From: Terrimonas rubra
GTDB lineage: Bacteria; Bacteroidota; Bacteroidia; Chitinophagales; Chitinophagaceae
NCBI RefSeq assembly: GCF_042686025.1
Contig: NZ_JBHUOZ010000003.1
Coordinates: forward strand, 2,356,001-2,420,000
Length of the DNA stretch: 64,000 nucleotides
Direction: 5' to 3'
In this document: piece after piece, positions 37,935 to 45,732 of the stretch
How positions within the stretch are numbered: position 1 is the stretch's first letter
How the letters are laid out: the number at the start of each line of letters is the position of its first letter
Translations under genes and position numbers: made by a program
The notes under the pieces: model-generated
Seen by the model: the letters and a program-made list of their open reading frames with translations, nothing else
Databases searched by the model: none
What the model was told of the DNA's origin: nothing

Positions 37935-39089
37935 ATGATAAAAAAAATCACCTCTTTAGCGCTGGTAGCTGCCGTACTATTCAGTGCCTGTAACAACAAC
38001 ACAACCGAACAACCTGCCACCGGCGATACCGGGGAAAAGCAGGCGCATAAACCGGTTACTGAAAGTTTTTATGGTATTCTGGGCAAGGATACCATAACAC
38101 GTTACACGCTTACCAATGCCCATAATATGCAGGTAAGTATTATTAACTATGGTGGCACCGTTACCGATATTTTAACGCCGGATAAGGAAGGTAAGAATGG
38201 TAACGTAGTGTTAGGCTTTGATTCCCTGAGCGGCTTTACCCAAAAAGGTAATCCCTTTTTTGGCGCCCTCATCGGGCGTTTTGGCAACCGTATTGCCAAT
38301 GCTAAATTTACCCTGAACGGTCAAAACTACCAGCTGGCTTCCAACGACAATGGCAATACGTTGCACGGTGGTAATAAAGGGTACGACAAGGTAGTCTGGA
38401 CTGCCACTAAACAACCCGGCGACAGCAGCCTTTTATTAACCTACCTGAGCAAGGACGGTGAAGAGGGCTATCCCGGCAACCTGAACATACAGGTGGTTTA
38501 TACCCTTACCGGCAATAATGAACTGAAGATAGATTACACAGCTACTACGGATAAAGCCACCCCGGTAAACCTGACCAACCATGCTTATTTCAATTTATCA
38601 GCGGGCAGGGATGCTACCATATTGAACCATCATTTATGGATCAATGCCGACAGCTATACCGCAGTAAACGATAAACTGATACCCACTGGTGAGCTTACAC
38701 CCGTGAAAGGAAATGCCATGGACTTTACCAGCGCCAAATTAATTGGACGTGATATTGCCCAGGTAACAGGCGGTTATGACCATAACTGGGTATTGAATAA
38801 AAAAGGCAATAACCTGGAAAGAGTTGCTGAATTATCGGATAGTGTAAGTGGCCGTAAAATGGAAGTATGGACCACTGAACCGGGCATACAATTTTATTCT
38901 GGTAACTTTTTAGATGGTACACTGACCAATACCCGTGGCGGTACCCAATATGTAAAACATGCGGGACTATGCCTGGAGACACAACATTTCCCGGATAGTC
39001 CTAACCAGCCCAACTTTCCCACTACTATTTTACAGCCGGGTGAAACCTACAAACAAACCACCATTTACAAATTTGATATCATAAAATAA
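37935..39089 (+). CDS. galM: Aldose 1-epimerase (mutarotase), lipoprotein form
   Basis: A 384-residue mutarotase that interconverts alpha and beta anomers of aldoses. Signal peptide and lipobox LFSAC make it a predicted lipoprotein, so it probably acts in the periplasm or at the outer membrane. Catalytic His lies in TLHGGNKG and NHAYFNLS, and the catalytic Glu in LCLETQHFPDSPNQPNFP. Start: the ATG at 37935 (MIKKITS) fits the signal peptide; a TTG two codons earlier is less likely. It lies between araD and araA and may present the right anomer of arabinose to transport or to the isomerase. Confidence 0.92.
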   Translation: MIKKITSLALVAAVLFSACNNNTTEQPATGDTGEKQAHKPVTESFYGILGKDTITRYTLTNAHNMQVSIINYGGTVTDILTPDKEGKNGNVVLGFDSLSGFTQKGNPFFGALIGRFGNRIANAKFTLNGQNYQLASNDNGNTLHGGNKGYDKVVWTATKQPGDSSLLLTYLSKDGEEGYPGNLNIQVVYTLTGNNELKIDYTATTDKATPVNLTNHAYFNLSAGRDATILNHHLWINADSYTAVNDKLIPTGELTPVKGNAMDFTSAKLIGRDIAQVTGGYDHNWVLNKKGNNLERVAELSDSVSGRKMEVWTTEPGIQFYSGNFLDGTLTNTRGGTQYVKHAGLCLETQHFPDSPNQPNFPTTILQPGETYKQTTIYKFDIIK

Positions 39090-39122
39090 AAGGGAACATT
39101 ACTCCTATATAAACAGAAAATA

Positions 39123-40616
39123 ATGCAAAAACATTTTAACGAACTGGAACTTTGGTTCATCACCGGTAGTCAGAATTTATACGGCGAAGAGACCCTGAAG
39201 CAGGTAGCACAAAACTCACAGGTAATTACAAAGGCTTTACATGAGGCAGAAAATATGCCCATCAATATTATTTTTAAGCCCATTGCCAAATCAACAGAAG
39301 AGATAACGGCACTTTGTGCAGAAGCCAATAACAGCAAAAACTGTATCGGCATCATTACCTGGATGCATACTTTTTCACCAGCTAAAATGTGGATCAACGG
39401 TTTAAAGAAATTACAGAAACCCCTGTTACATTTACATACACAGTTTAACCGCGATATTCCCTGGAGCGATATTGATATGGATTTCATGAACCTGAACCAG
39501 TCGGCCCATGGCGACCGCGAGTTTGGTTTTATGGTATCACGTATGCGCCTGGAAAGAAAAGTAGTGGTTGGTCACTGGCAGGACCCGAACGTTATTTTAC
39601 AGATTGCCAAATGGGCCCGTGTGGCAGCTGGATGGAACGACTGGCAAACAGCACGCTTTGTACGCTTTGGCGACAACATGCGTTATGTAGCAGTTACAGA
39701 TGGTGACAAGGTAGAAGCCGAATTGAAATTTGGTTTTTCCTGCAATACCCATGGTATCGGTGACCTGGTGAATGTGATCAAACAAACCACCGATGCCGAG
39801 ATAGATAAACTGGTACAGGAGTATGATGACAGTTATAAAGTAATGGATGTGCTGCGTAAAGGTGGTGAGCAACACAGTTCTTTACGTGAAGCAGCCCGTA
39901 TTGAAATCGGGATGCGCCGTTTTTTACAGGATGGTAATTACAAAGGTTTCTCCGATACGTTTGAAGACCTTTATGGTATGGAACAATTACCGGGTATAGC
40001 TGTACAACGTTTAATGAATGAAGGCTATGGCTTTGCCGGCGAAGGCGACTGGAAAACTGCAGCGCTGGTACGTGCCATGAAAGTAATGGCAACCGGCTTA
40101 CAGGGTGGTAACTCCTTTATGGAAGATTATACTTATCATTTTGAACCCAATGACGAGATGGTATTAGGATCACATATGCTGGAGATATGTCCCAGTATTG
40201 CCGATAATAAACCTTCCTGCGAGATACACCCCTTAGGCATTGGTGGTAAAGCCGATCCCGTACGCCTGGTATTTAATGTTGCCGGCGGCGCCGCACTGAA
40301 TGCTTCATTAATAGATATGGGTAACCGTTTCCGTTTACTGGTTAATACCGTTACAGCAGTATCACCCAAAAGAGACCTGCCTAAACTACCGGTGGCCAGG
40401 GTATTATGGAAACCACACCCTAATATGAATGATGCACTGGCAGCGTGGATATACGCCGGTGGGGCACACCATACCGGTTACAGCCAAAACCTTACTGCCG
40501 ACCAGTTTGAGGATTTTGCTGCCATGGCAGGTATTGAGTATGTACAGATAGATAACAATACCCGTTTATCAGAATTAAAAAATCAATTACGCTGGAGCGA
40601 AGTTTACTATCGCTAA
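39123..40616 (+). CDS. araA: L-arabinose isomerase
   Basis: A 497-residue isomerase turning L-arabinose into L-ribulose, with manganese bound by two Glu and two His. ELWFITGSQNLYGEETL marks the N terminus. FMEDYTYHFEP holds the first catalytic Glu, HMLEICPSI the second, EIHPLGIGGK one metal His and GGAHHTGYS the other. Length matches the family (about 500). It closes the araR-araB-araD-galM-araA set and is followed by a strong terminator. No arabinose transporter is encoded in the set. Confidence 0.97.
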   Translation: MQKHFNELELWFITGSQNLYGEETLKQVAQNSQVITKALHEAENMPINIIFKPIAKSTEEITALCAEANNSKNCIGIITWMHTFSPAKMWINGLKKLQKPLLHLHTQFNRDIPWSDIDMDFMNLNQSAHGDREFGFMVSRMRLERKVVVGHWQDPNVILQIAKWARVAAGWNDWQTARFVRFGDNMRYVAVTDGDKVEAELKFGFSCNTHGIGDLVNVIKQTTDAEIDKLVQEYDDSYKVMDVLRKGGEQHSSLREAARIEIGMRRFLQDGNYKGFSDTFEDLYGMEQLPGIAVQRLMNEGYGFAGEGDWKTAALVRAMKVMATGLQGGNSFMEDYTYHFEPNDEMVLGSHMLEICPSIADNKPSCEIHPLGIGGKADPVRLVFNVAGGAALNASLIDMGNRFRLLVNTVTAVSPKRDLPKLPVARVLWKPHPNMNDALAAWIYAGGAHHTGYSQNLTADQFEDFAAMAGIEYVQIDNNTRLSELKNQLRWSEVYYR

Positions 40617-40641
40617 CAGGTTATACCGATCGAATGATCAG

Positions 40642-40673
40642 AGAGGCTGTCCCGGATAAGACAGCCTCTTTTT
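40642..40673 (+). terminator. Intrinsic terminator of the arabinose operon
   Basis: AGAGGCTGTC pairs with GACAGCCTCT around an eight-base loop, followed by TTTTT. It begins 26 bases after the araA stop. Confidence 0.92.
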
Positions 40674-40720
40674 ATATCATACAACGATACCTTATATTTG
40701 TCTACCTCAAAACTTTCAGC

Positions 40721-42478
40721 ATGAAAAAAAACTATAGCATCCTGCTAGCGCTTTTCTTTTTTAGCTATTCGCTATTTGCACAGACAGCTACCGATAAATT
40801 GTATATACAAACCAGTGAGATACATGATATCATGGTACGTTATAATGCCGATAAAGGCAGCATTACCCGTTTCTATGGCATCAGCAGCGGTGAATGGGGC
40901 CGTGGCGGCAGCGGTAATTACAATACACCCGAACGCCGGGAAAGGTTGCTGACTTTGATCAATACCTATTTAAGCGAACTGGATAAAACGGATTTTGATA
41001 AAACCAGCATCAACGGAAAGGTTGATTATATTTTATTTAAAAGTAAACTGGAAGACGAACAGTACCAGTTGAACCAGGAAGCACAATTATACAAACAGGT
41101 TAGTAAATACCTTGGTTTTTCTGACAGGATATTCAACCTGGAAAAGCCCCGTAAACGTGGCCTTTCGGTAAAGGGTGAGGAAGTGGCCAAAGAGATGAGC
41201 AGCATTATTAAGGATGTGGAGAAAGCCATAGAAAGCCTGAAGAAAGAACCGGACATGGACCTTCCCCAGGCACAGATGGCCACAGCTGCCGCAAAAGGAT
41301 TACAGGGTATTTTAAAGAACTATTTTGATTTTTATAATGGCTATGACCCCATGTTTACCTGGTGGGTACCCAAGACCTATACTGAACTGGATGCACAATT
41401 GAATAAATATGTCGATGCCCTTTCTAAAAAAGGAAAACAGACCAGCTCGCAAAAAGATGATGGCAGCGGTATTATTGGTAACCCCATCGGCAGGGAAGAA
41501 CTGATACGCCAGCTGAAACTGGAGTTCATACCCTATTCGCCTGAAGACCTGGTAGAAATTGCCAATAAAGAATTTGCCTGGTGTGATGCCGAATTATTAA
41601 AAGCATCCAAAGAAATGGGCTTTGGCACTGATTGGAAAGCAGCCCAGGAAAAAGTAAAGAACAGTTATGTTGCACCGGGACAACAACCCGAAGCCATGCT
41701 GGACCTGTACAACCAATCTGTTGCTTTTTTAAAGAAACATGACCTGTTAACCATACCTCCACTAGCCGAAGAAAGCTGGCGTATTTATATGATGAGTCCC
41801 GAACGCCAGCTGGTAAGTCCTTTTTTCCTGGGAGGTGAATCACTCATTGTATCCTACCCTACCAATACCATGTCGTACGAAGATAAACTGATGAGTATGC
41901 GTGGTAATAACCCGCATTTCTCCAGGGCAACGGTGCATCATGAATTAATAGCCGGGCATCATTTGCAGGGGTATATGAATAACCGCTCCAAAACCTACCG
42001 CAATTTCAGAACTCCTTTCTGGATTGAAGGTAATGCACTGTACTGGGAGCTGGTATTATGGGACCTTAACTTTCCGCGTTCGCCTGAAGACCGCATTGGC
42101 ATGCTGTTCTGGCGTATGCATCGTTGTGCCCGTATCATATTCTCCCTTAATTATCATTTGAATAAGTGGACACCGCAGCAGTGTATCGACTTCCTGGTGG
42201 ACCGTGTCGGGCATGAACGTGCCAATGCCGAAGGCGAAGTACGCCGTTCCTTCACAGGCGGTTATGGCCCCCTGTACCAGATAGCTTATATGATCGGCGG
42301 CCTGCAGTTTTATGCATTGAAGAAGGAACTGGTAGATACTAAGAAGATGACCTACAAACAGTACCATGATGCTATCCTGAGAGAAAATAATATTCCGATT
42401 GAAATGCTGCGGGCTATTTTAACCAACCAGCCGCTTAAAAAGAACTTTACTACCAACTGGCGGTTCTACGGTAAATAA
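40721..42478 (+). CDS. DUF885 family secreted protein, putative metallopeptidase (paralogue 2)
   Basis: A 585-residue exported protein with signal peptide MKKNYSILLALFFFSYSLFA. The start is the ATG at 40721: a longer upstream frame begins at 40634 but contains the araA terminator. It has the DUF885 motif HELIAGHHLQ, the shared FYNGYDPMFTWWVPK, and RIGMLFWRMHRCARI, and resembles the protein at 25368-27134 along its whole length. Upstream is the arabinose operon, downstream a second AraC regulator, so a DUF885-AraC pair occurs on both sides of the catabolic block. The His of the HExxxGHH motif is intact. The function is putative peptidase or amidase. Confidence 0.8.
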   Translation: MKKNYSILLALFFFSYSLFAQTATDKLYIQTSEIHDIMVRYNADKGSITRFYGISSGEWGRGGSGNYNTPERRERLLTLINTYLSELDKTDFDKTSINGKVDYILFKSKLEDEQYQLNQEAQLYKQVSKYLGFSDRIFNLEKPRKRGLSVKGEEVAKEMSSIIKDVEKAIESLKKEPDMDLPQAQMATAAAKGLQGILKNYFDFYNGYDPMFTWWVPKTYTELDAQLNKYVDALSKKGKQTSSQKDDGSGIIGNPIGREELIRQLKLEFIPYSPEDLVEIANKEFAWCDAELLKASKEMGFGTDWKAAQEKVKNSYVAPGQQPEAMLDLYNQSVAFLKKHDLLTIPPLAEESWRIYMMSPERQLVSPFFLGGESLIVSYPTNTMSYEDKLMSMRGNNPHFSRATVHHELIAGHHLQGYMNNRSKTYRNFRTPFWIEGNALYWELVLWDLNFPRSPEDRIGMLFWRMHRCARIIFSLNYHLNKWTPQQCIDFLVDRVGHERANAEGEVRRSFTGGYGPLYQIAYMIGGLQFYALKKELVDTKKMTYKQYHDAILRENNIPIEMLRAILTNQPLKKNFTTNWRFYGK

Positions 42479-42522
42479 GTACAGTTAATATCTGTACAAT
42501 AAATATCAATTATCAGGCATAG

Positions 42523-42572
42523 AAATACCTGTTGTAAGTATAGCTTTGAAATACTTACAGCAGGTATTTTTT
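42523..42572 (+). terminator. Terminator after DUF885 paralogue 2
   Basis: AAATACCTGTTGTAAGTA pairs with TACTTACAGCAGGTATTT around a short loop, with a following run of seven T. A long, near-perfect stem. Confidence 0.85.
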
Positions 42573-42662
42573 TGTAAAATTTTGCTGCAAGGGTTAAAGG
42601 GAGCGTTATTAGTGACAAATATTCCCGGATAAACATAGTCATTTTCTCATGGCATATATCGT

Positions 42663-42692
42663 AAGCAGTGCTTTTTTAAGCGCTGCTTTTTT
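42663..42692 (+). terminator. Second hairpin upstream of the AraC paralogue
   Basis: AAGCAGTGCTT pairs with AAGCGCTGCTT around TTTT (one G-U pair), with a T-run after it. The gap from 42479 to 42798 holds this hairpin and the terminator before it, and I see nothing else in it apart from likely promoter sequence. It may act as an attenuator. Confidence 0.55.
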
Positions 42693-42798
42693 ATATGGTA
42701 ATGAAACGGCGCTTTTAACATTTACGCAAACGTTTAAGTATAAATGTACAGGCGGCAATAAAAAGTAAAGAATAATAAATAAATTGCAGACGGCACAC

Positions 42799-43677
42799 AT
42801 GAAAGTAGTACAATTTACCATACCGGTTTCCCGCGATAATACCGTGGTGGCACAGCATGAAGTAATGCCGCATTTTTATAATTACCTGCACCGTCATAAC
42901 GAAGTACAATTAACCTGGATCATTGACGGCAACGGCACCCTGATTGCCGGTAACTATATGCAGGCCTTTCATTCCGGCGATATTTATATTATCGGCTCCA
43001 ACCAGCCGCACATATTTAAAAGCGACCCGTCTTATTTCGAGAAAAAAAATAAAAAAACGGTTACCGCACTGACCATTTTTTTTAACCCGCTGGGGCCTTT
43101 AAAAAATTTATTACTCTTACCCGAGCTGGATGCTGCCGGTAAGTTTGTACAGGCCATGCATACCGGCCTGCAGGTACCTGCCGGTAAACAAGCCGAAATT
43201 GCAGCCGCTATGTTAAAGGTTCATGACAGTAAACAGGCCGGCCGCATCAGCAGTTTTATTGAACTGTTACAACAGCTTGCCGAGATCAGTGATATTAAAG
43301 TATTATCCACCATCCGTGCCGATCACCATTTTACAGAGCAGGAAGGACTAAGGATGAATGATGTATACCAATACACCATGGATAATTATTCCGGGGATAT
43401 TAACCTTAAAAAAGTTTCTTCCATTGCTCATTTAACGCCACAGGCTTTTTGCCGGTATTTTAAAAAACATACCCGCAAAACCTATATTACTTTTTTAAAC
43501 GAGATCAGGATCAATGCGGCCTCTAAAAAACTGGTCGCCGGCAATTATGACTCTATTGCTGCCCTGGCTTTTGAAGCGGGCTTCAGCAGTATTGTGAGTT
43601 TTAACCGGGTTTTTAAAAAAACAACAGGTATGTCGCCAAGACAATACCAGAAAGAGTATGCGCAGAAAACGGGGTAG
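42799..43677 (+). CDS. AraC-family regulator (paralogue 2)
   Basis: A 292-residue cupin plus double-HTH regulator, clearly paralogous to the one at 33468-34349. Both begin MK--QFT[VI]PV and share the HTH motif QAFCRYFKKHT. The start is set at the ATG at 42799 by alignment with that paralogue; a TTG at 42784 would add five residues. The sensor part carries HRHNEVQLTWIIDGNGTL. It is upstream of M1 aminopeptidase and DPP IV genes, separated by a 343-base repeat-rich gap, and may control those peptidases and the DUF885 gene. Confidence 0.84.
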   Translation: MKVVQFTIPVSRDNTVVAQHEVMPHFYNYLHRHNEVQLTWIIDGNGTLIAGNYMQAFHSGDIYIIGSNQPHIFKSDPSYFEKKNKKTVTALTIFFNPLGPLKNLLLLPELDAAGKFVQAMHTGLQVPAGKQAEIAAAMLKVHDSKQAGRISSFIELLQQLAEISDIKVLSTIRADHHFTEQEGLRMNDVYQYTMDNYSGDINLKKVSSIAHLTPQAFCRYFKKHTRKTYITFLNEIRINAASKKLVAGNYDSIAALAFEAGFSSIVSFNRVFKKTTGMSPRQYQKEYAQKTG

Positions 43678-44020
43678 GATAATTTGGTAATTAGTTGATT
43701 GGGAAATTTGGTAATGAATGTTGCCAACCAAGCCGCGGTTCGTGAGACACGAACCGTAACTTTGACCAATAGCAAATCAGCCGTACAAGTGTGCGACGCA
43801 AGGAACGATGATAGTAGTACTACAGCTGGTTACATAATAAAAACAGCTTTAAGAAAGGCCGACCCCGAAGCCGCGGTTCGTGTCTCACGAACCGAAAAAC
43901 AGCTTTATGTACAAACGGACCGGTTAATTATTGGTTAGTACCCGGTAAAATAGGACAGGTTGACGAGATGAAGAAAAGATACATTTGACAAGATCTAACA
44001 GTTTTATATACATATATTTT
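43678..44020. repeat. Repeat-rich gap: inverted palindromes around a GCGACGC element
   Basis: The gap holds three kinds of repeat. A/T motif AATTTGGTAATT occurs near 43683-43715. Two perfect GGTTCGTG-N3-CACGAACC palindromes lie at 43737-43755 (spacer AGA) and 43875-43893 (spacer TCT), so they face opposite ways. Between them is a GCGACGC-type element at 43789-43829. A short open frame runs through the gap (43699-43938), but it consists of these repeats and is not counted as a gene. Confidence 0.7.
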
Positions 44021-45706
44021 ATGGCTACAAAAATTATTTCGCTTTGTGTTACGTTGCTGTTGCTGTCATCATGCGTGATGGCACAAAAGGATAAAACATT
44101 TACCCATGCCGATACTTTAAGGGGCAGTTTATTACCTGCCCGTACCTGGTGGGATGTGCAACATTACGATTTAACCGTAAAACCGGATTATAACAGCAAA
44201 ACCATCATTGGTAAAAACATTATCAGCTATAAAGTGGTGAGTGCACCTCGCGGTAAAACCATGCAGCTTGACCTGCAGGAGCCCCTGGCGATAGACAGTA
44301 TTATTTTAAACGGTAAAAAGCCTTTATCCTTTATCAAGGAAGGTAATGCCTGGCATGTAACAGTGCCGGACCAGGCCGTGAACAGTACGCATAATATAGC
44401 CATTTATTACCAGGGCAAAGTGCATGAAGCCGTTCGTGCACCATGGGATGGTGGCTGGATCTGGGCAAAGGATTCATTAGGTCGCCCCTGGATGACCGTG
44501 GCCTGCCAGGGACTGGGCGCTTCTATCTGGTTTCCCTGTAAGGACCACCAGAGTGATGAGCCCGATAAAGGTGCCAGGTTAACCATGATCGTACCCGATA
44601 CGCTGGTAGCTATTGGCAACGGCCGTTTGCAATCACATAAAAACAACCAGGATGGTACGGCTGCTTATACCTGGGCAGTTACCAATCCTATCAACAATTA
44701 TTGCATTATTCCTTATATAGGCAAATACGAAAGTTTTAAAGAAAAATACAACGGCGAAAAAGGTGTACTGGACCTGAACTATTGGGTGCTGGATTATAAC
44801 CTGGCCAAAGGCAAAGCTTATTTACCCACCGAGGTACATAATACCATGAAAGCCTTTGAATACTGGTTTGGCCCCTACCCTTTTTATGAAGACGGTTACC
44901 AGCTGATAGAGACCTCACACACGGGCATGGAACACCAGAGTGCCGTTTCCTATGGCAACTGGTTTAAACCCGGTTACCGTGGGCGTGATGGCAGTGGTAC
45001 CGGCTGGGGTATGAAATGGGATTTTATCGTGATACACGAAAGTGGTCATGAATGGTTTGGTAATAATATTACCACGAAAGACCTGGCGGATATGTGGGTA
45101 CACGAAGGCTTTACCAATTACAGCGAAACCCTGTTTGTGGAATATCATTTTGGTAAAGATGCCGGTAATGCTTACAACCGTGGTGTAAGGAACGCTATCC
45201 GTAATGACAAAACAGTGATCCCCGCTTATAATGTAAATGCACAGGGCAGTGGCGATATGTATCCCAAGCCCAGCAATATGTTACACAGTATCCGTCACGG
45301 GTTAAATGATGATGTGTTGTTCCGTAATATACTGAGGGGGTTGAATAAGGATTTTTATCACCAGACCGTTACCACCAAACAAGTGGAGAACTACATTAAT
45401 CAAAAAGCAAAATTCAATTACGATAAAGTATTTGATCAGTACCTGCGTACGATACAGATACCTGTTTTTGAGTTTTATATTTCACCCGATAAAAAATCGG
45501 TTACCTACCGTTACACAAACTGTGTAAAAGGTTTTAACCTGCCCATTACGCTTACGGATAAAAGCGCTACACTGAAACTGCTGCCAACGGATAACTGGAA
45601 AACAACCGCTTTATCCGCAGCCCAGGCCGCCCTGGTAAAAATCGAGACCATCGATTTTATGTATTATGTGAAGCCGGTTTTATTAACGGAAAAACCTGCC
45701 CGATAA
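44021..45706 (+). CDS. M1-family zinc aminopeptidase, exported
   Basis: A 561-residue exported aminopeptidase. The zinc site is HESGHEW followed 18 residues later by Glu in WVHEGFTNYSE, the HExxH-x18-E pattern of M1. The exopeptidase loop reads GMEHQSAV instead of the usual GxMEN. The signal segment ends in LLLLSSCVMAQ; either Cys is lipidated or cleavage occurs after VMA. The start is the ATG at 44021 (MATKIISL), because an upstream TTG frame precedes no homology. The DPP IV gene follows after 26 bases, so the pair probably forms an operon for peptide breakdown. Confidence 0.9.
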   Translation: MATKIISLCVTLLLLSSCVMAQKDKTFTHADTLRGSLLPARTWWDVQHYDLTVKPDYNSKTIIGKNIISYKVVSAPRGKTMQLDLQEPLAIDSIILNGKKPLSFIKEGNAWHVTVPDQAVNSTHNIAIYYQGKVHEAVRAPWDGGWIWAKDSLGRPWMTVACQGLGASIWFPCKDHQSDEPDKGARLTMIVPDTLVAIGNGRLQSHKNNQDGTAAYTWAVTNPINNYCIIPYIGKYESFKEKYNGEKGVLDLNYWVLDYNLAKGKAYLPTEVHNTMKAFEYWFGPYPFYEDGYQLIETSHTGMEHQSAVSYGNWFKPGYRGRDGSGTGWGMKWDFIVIHESGHEWFGNNITTKDLADMWVHEGFTNYSETLFVEYHFGKDAGNAYNRGVRNAIRNDKTVIPAYNVNAQGSGDMYPKPSNMLHSIRHGLNDDVLFRNILRGLNKDFYHQTVTTKQVENYINQKAKFNYDKVFDQYLRTIQIPVFEFYISPDKKSVTYRYTNCVKGFNLPITLTDKSATLKLLPTDNWKTTALSAAQAALVKIETIDFMYYVKPVLLTEKPAR

Positions 45707-45732
45707 AATATTAAACAAACCATATAACGATC

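Noticed and set aside
40634..40720. N-terminal extension of the second DUF885 protein
   Set aside because: The segment contains the arabinose-operon terminator and precedes a clear signal peptide at 40721.
43699..43938. Small protein-coding gene of 79 codons
   Set aside because: The frame runs through palindromes and dispersed repeats, has no domain and no support from codon pattern.
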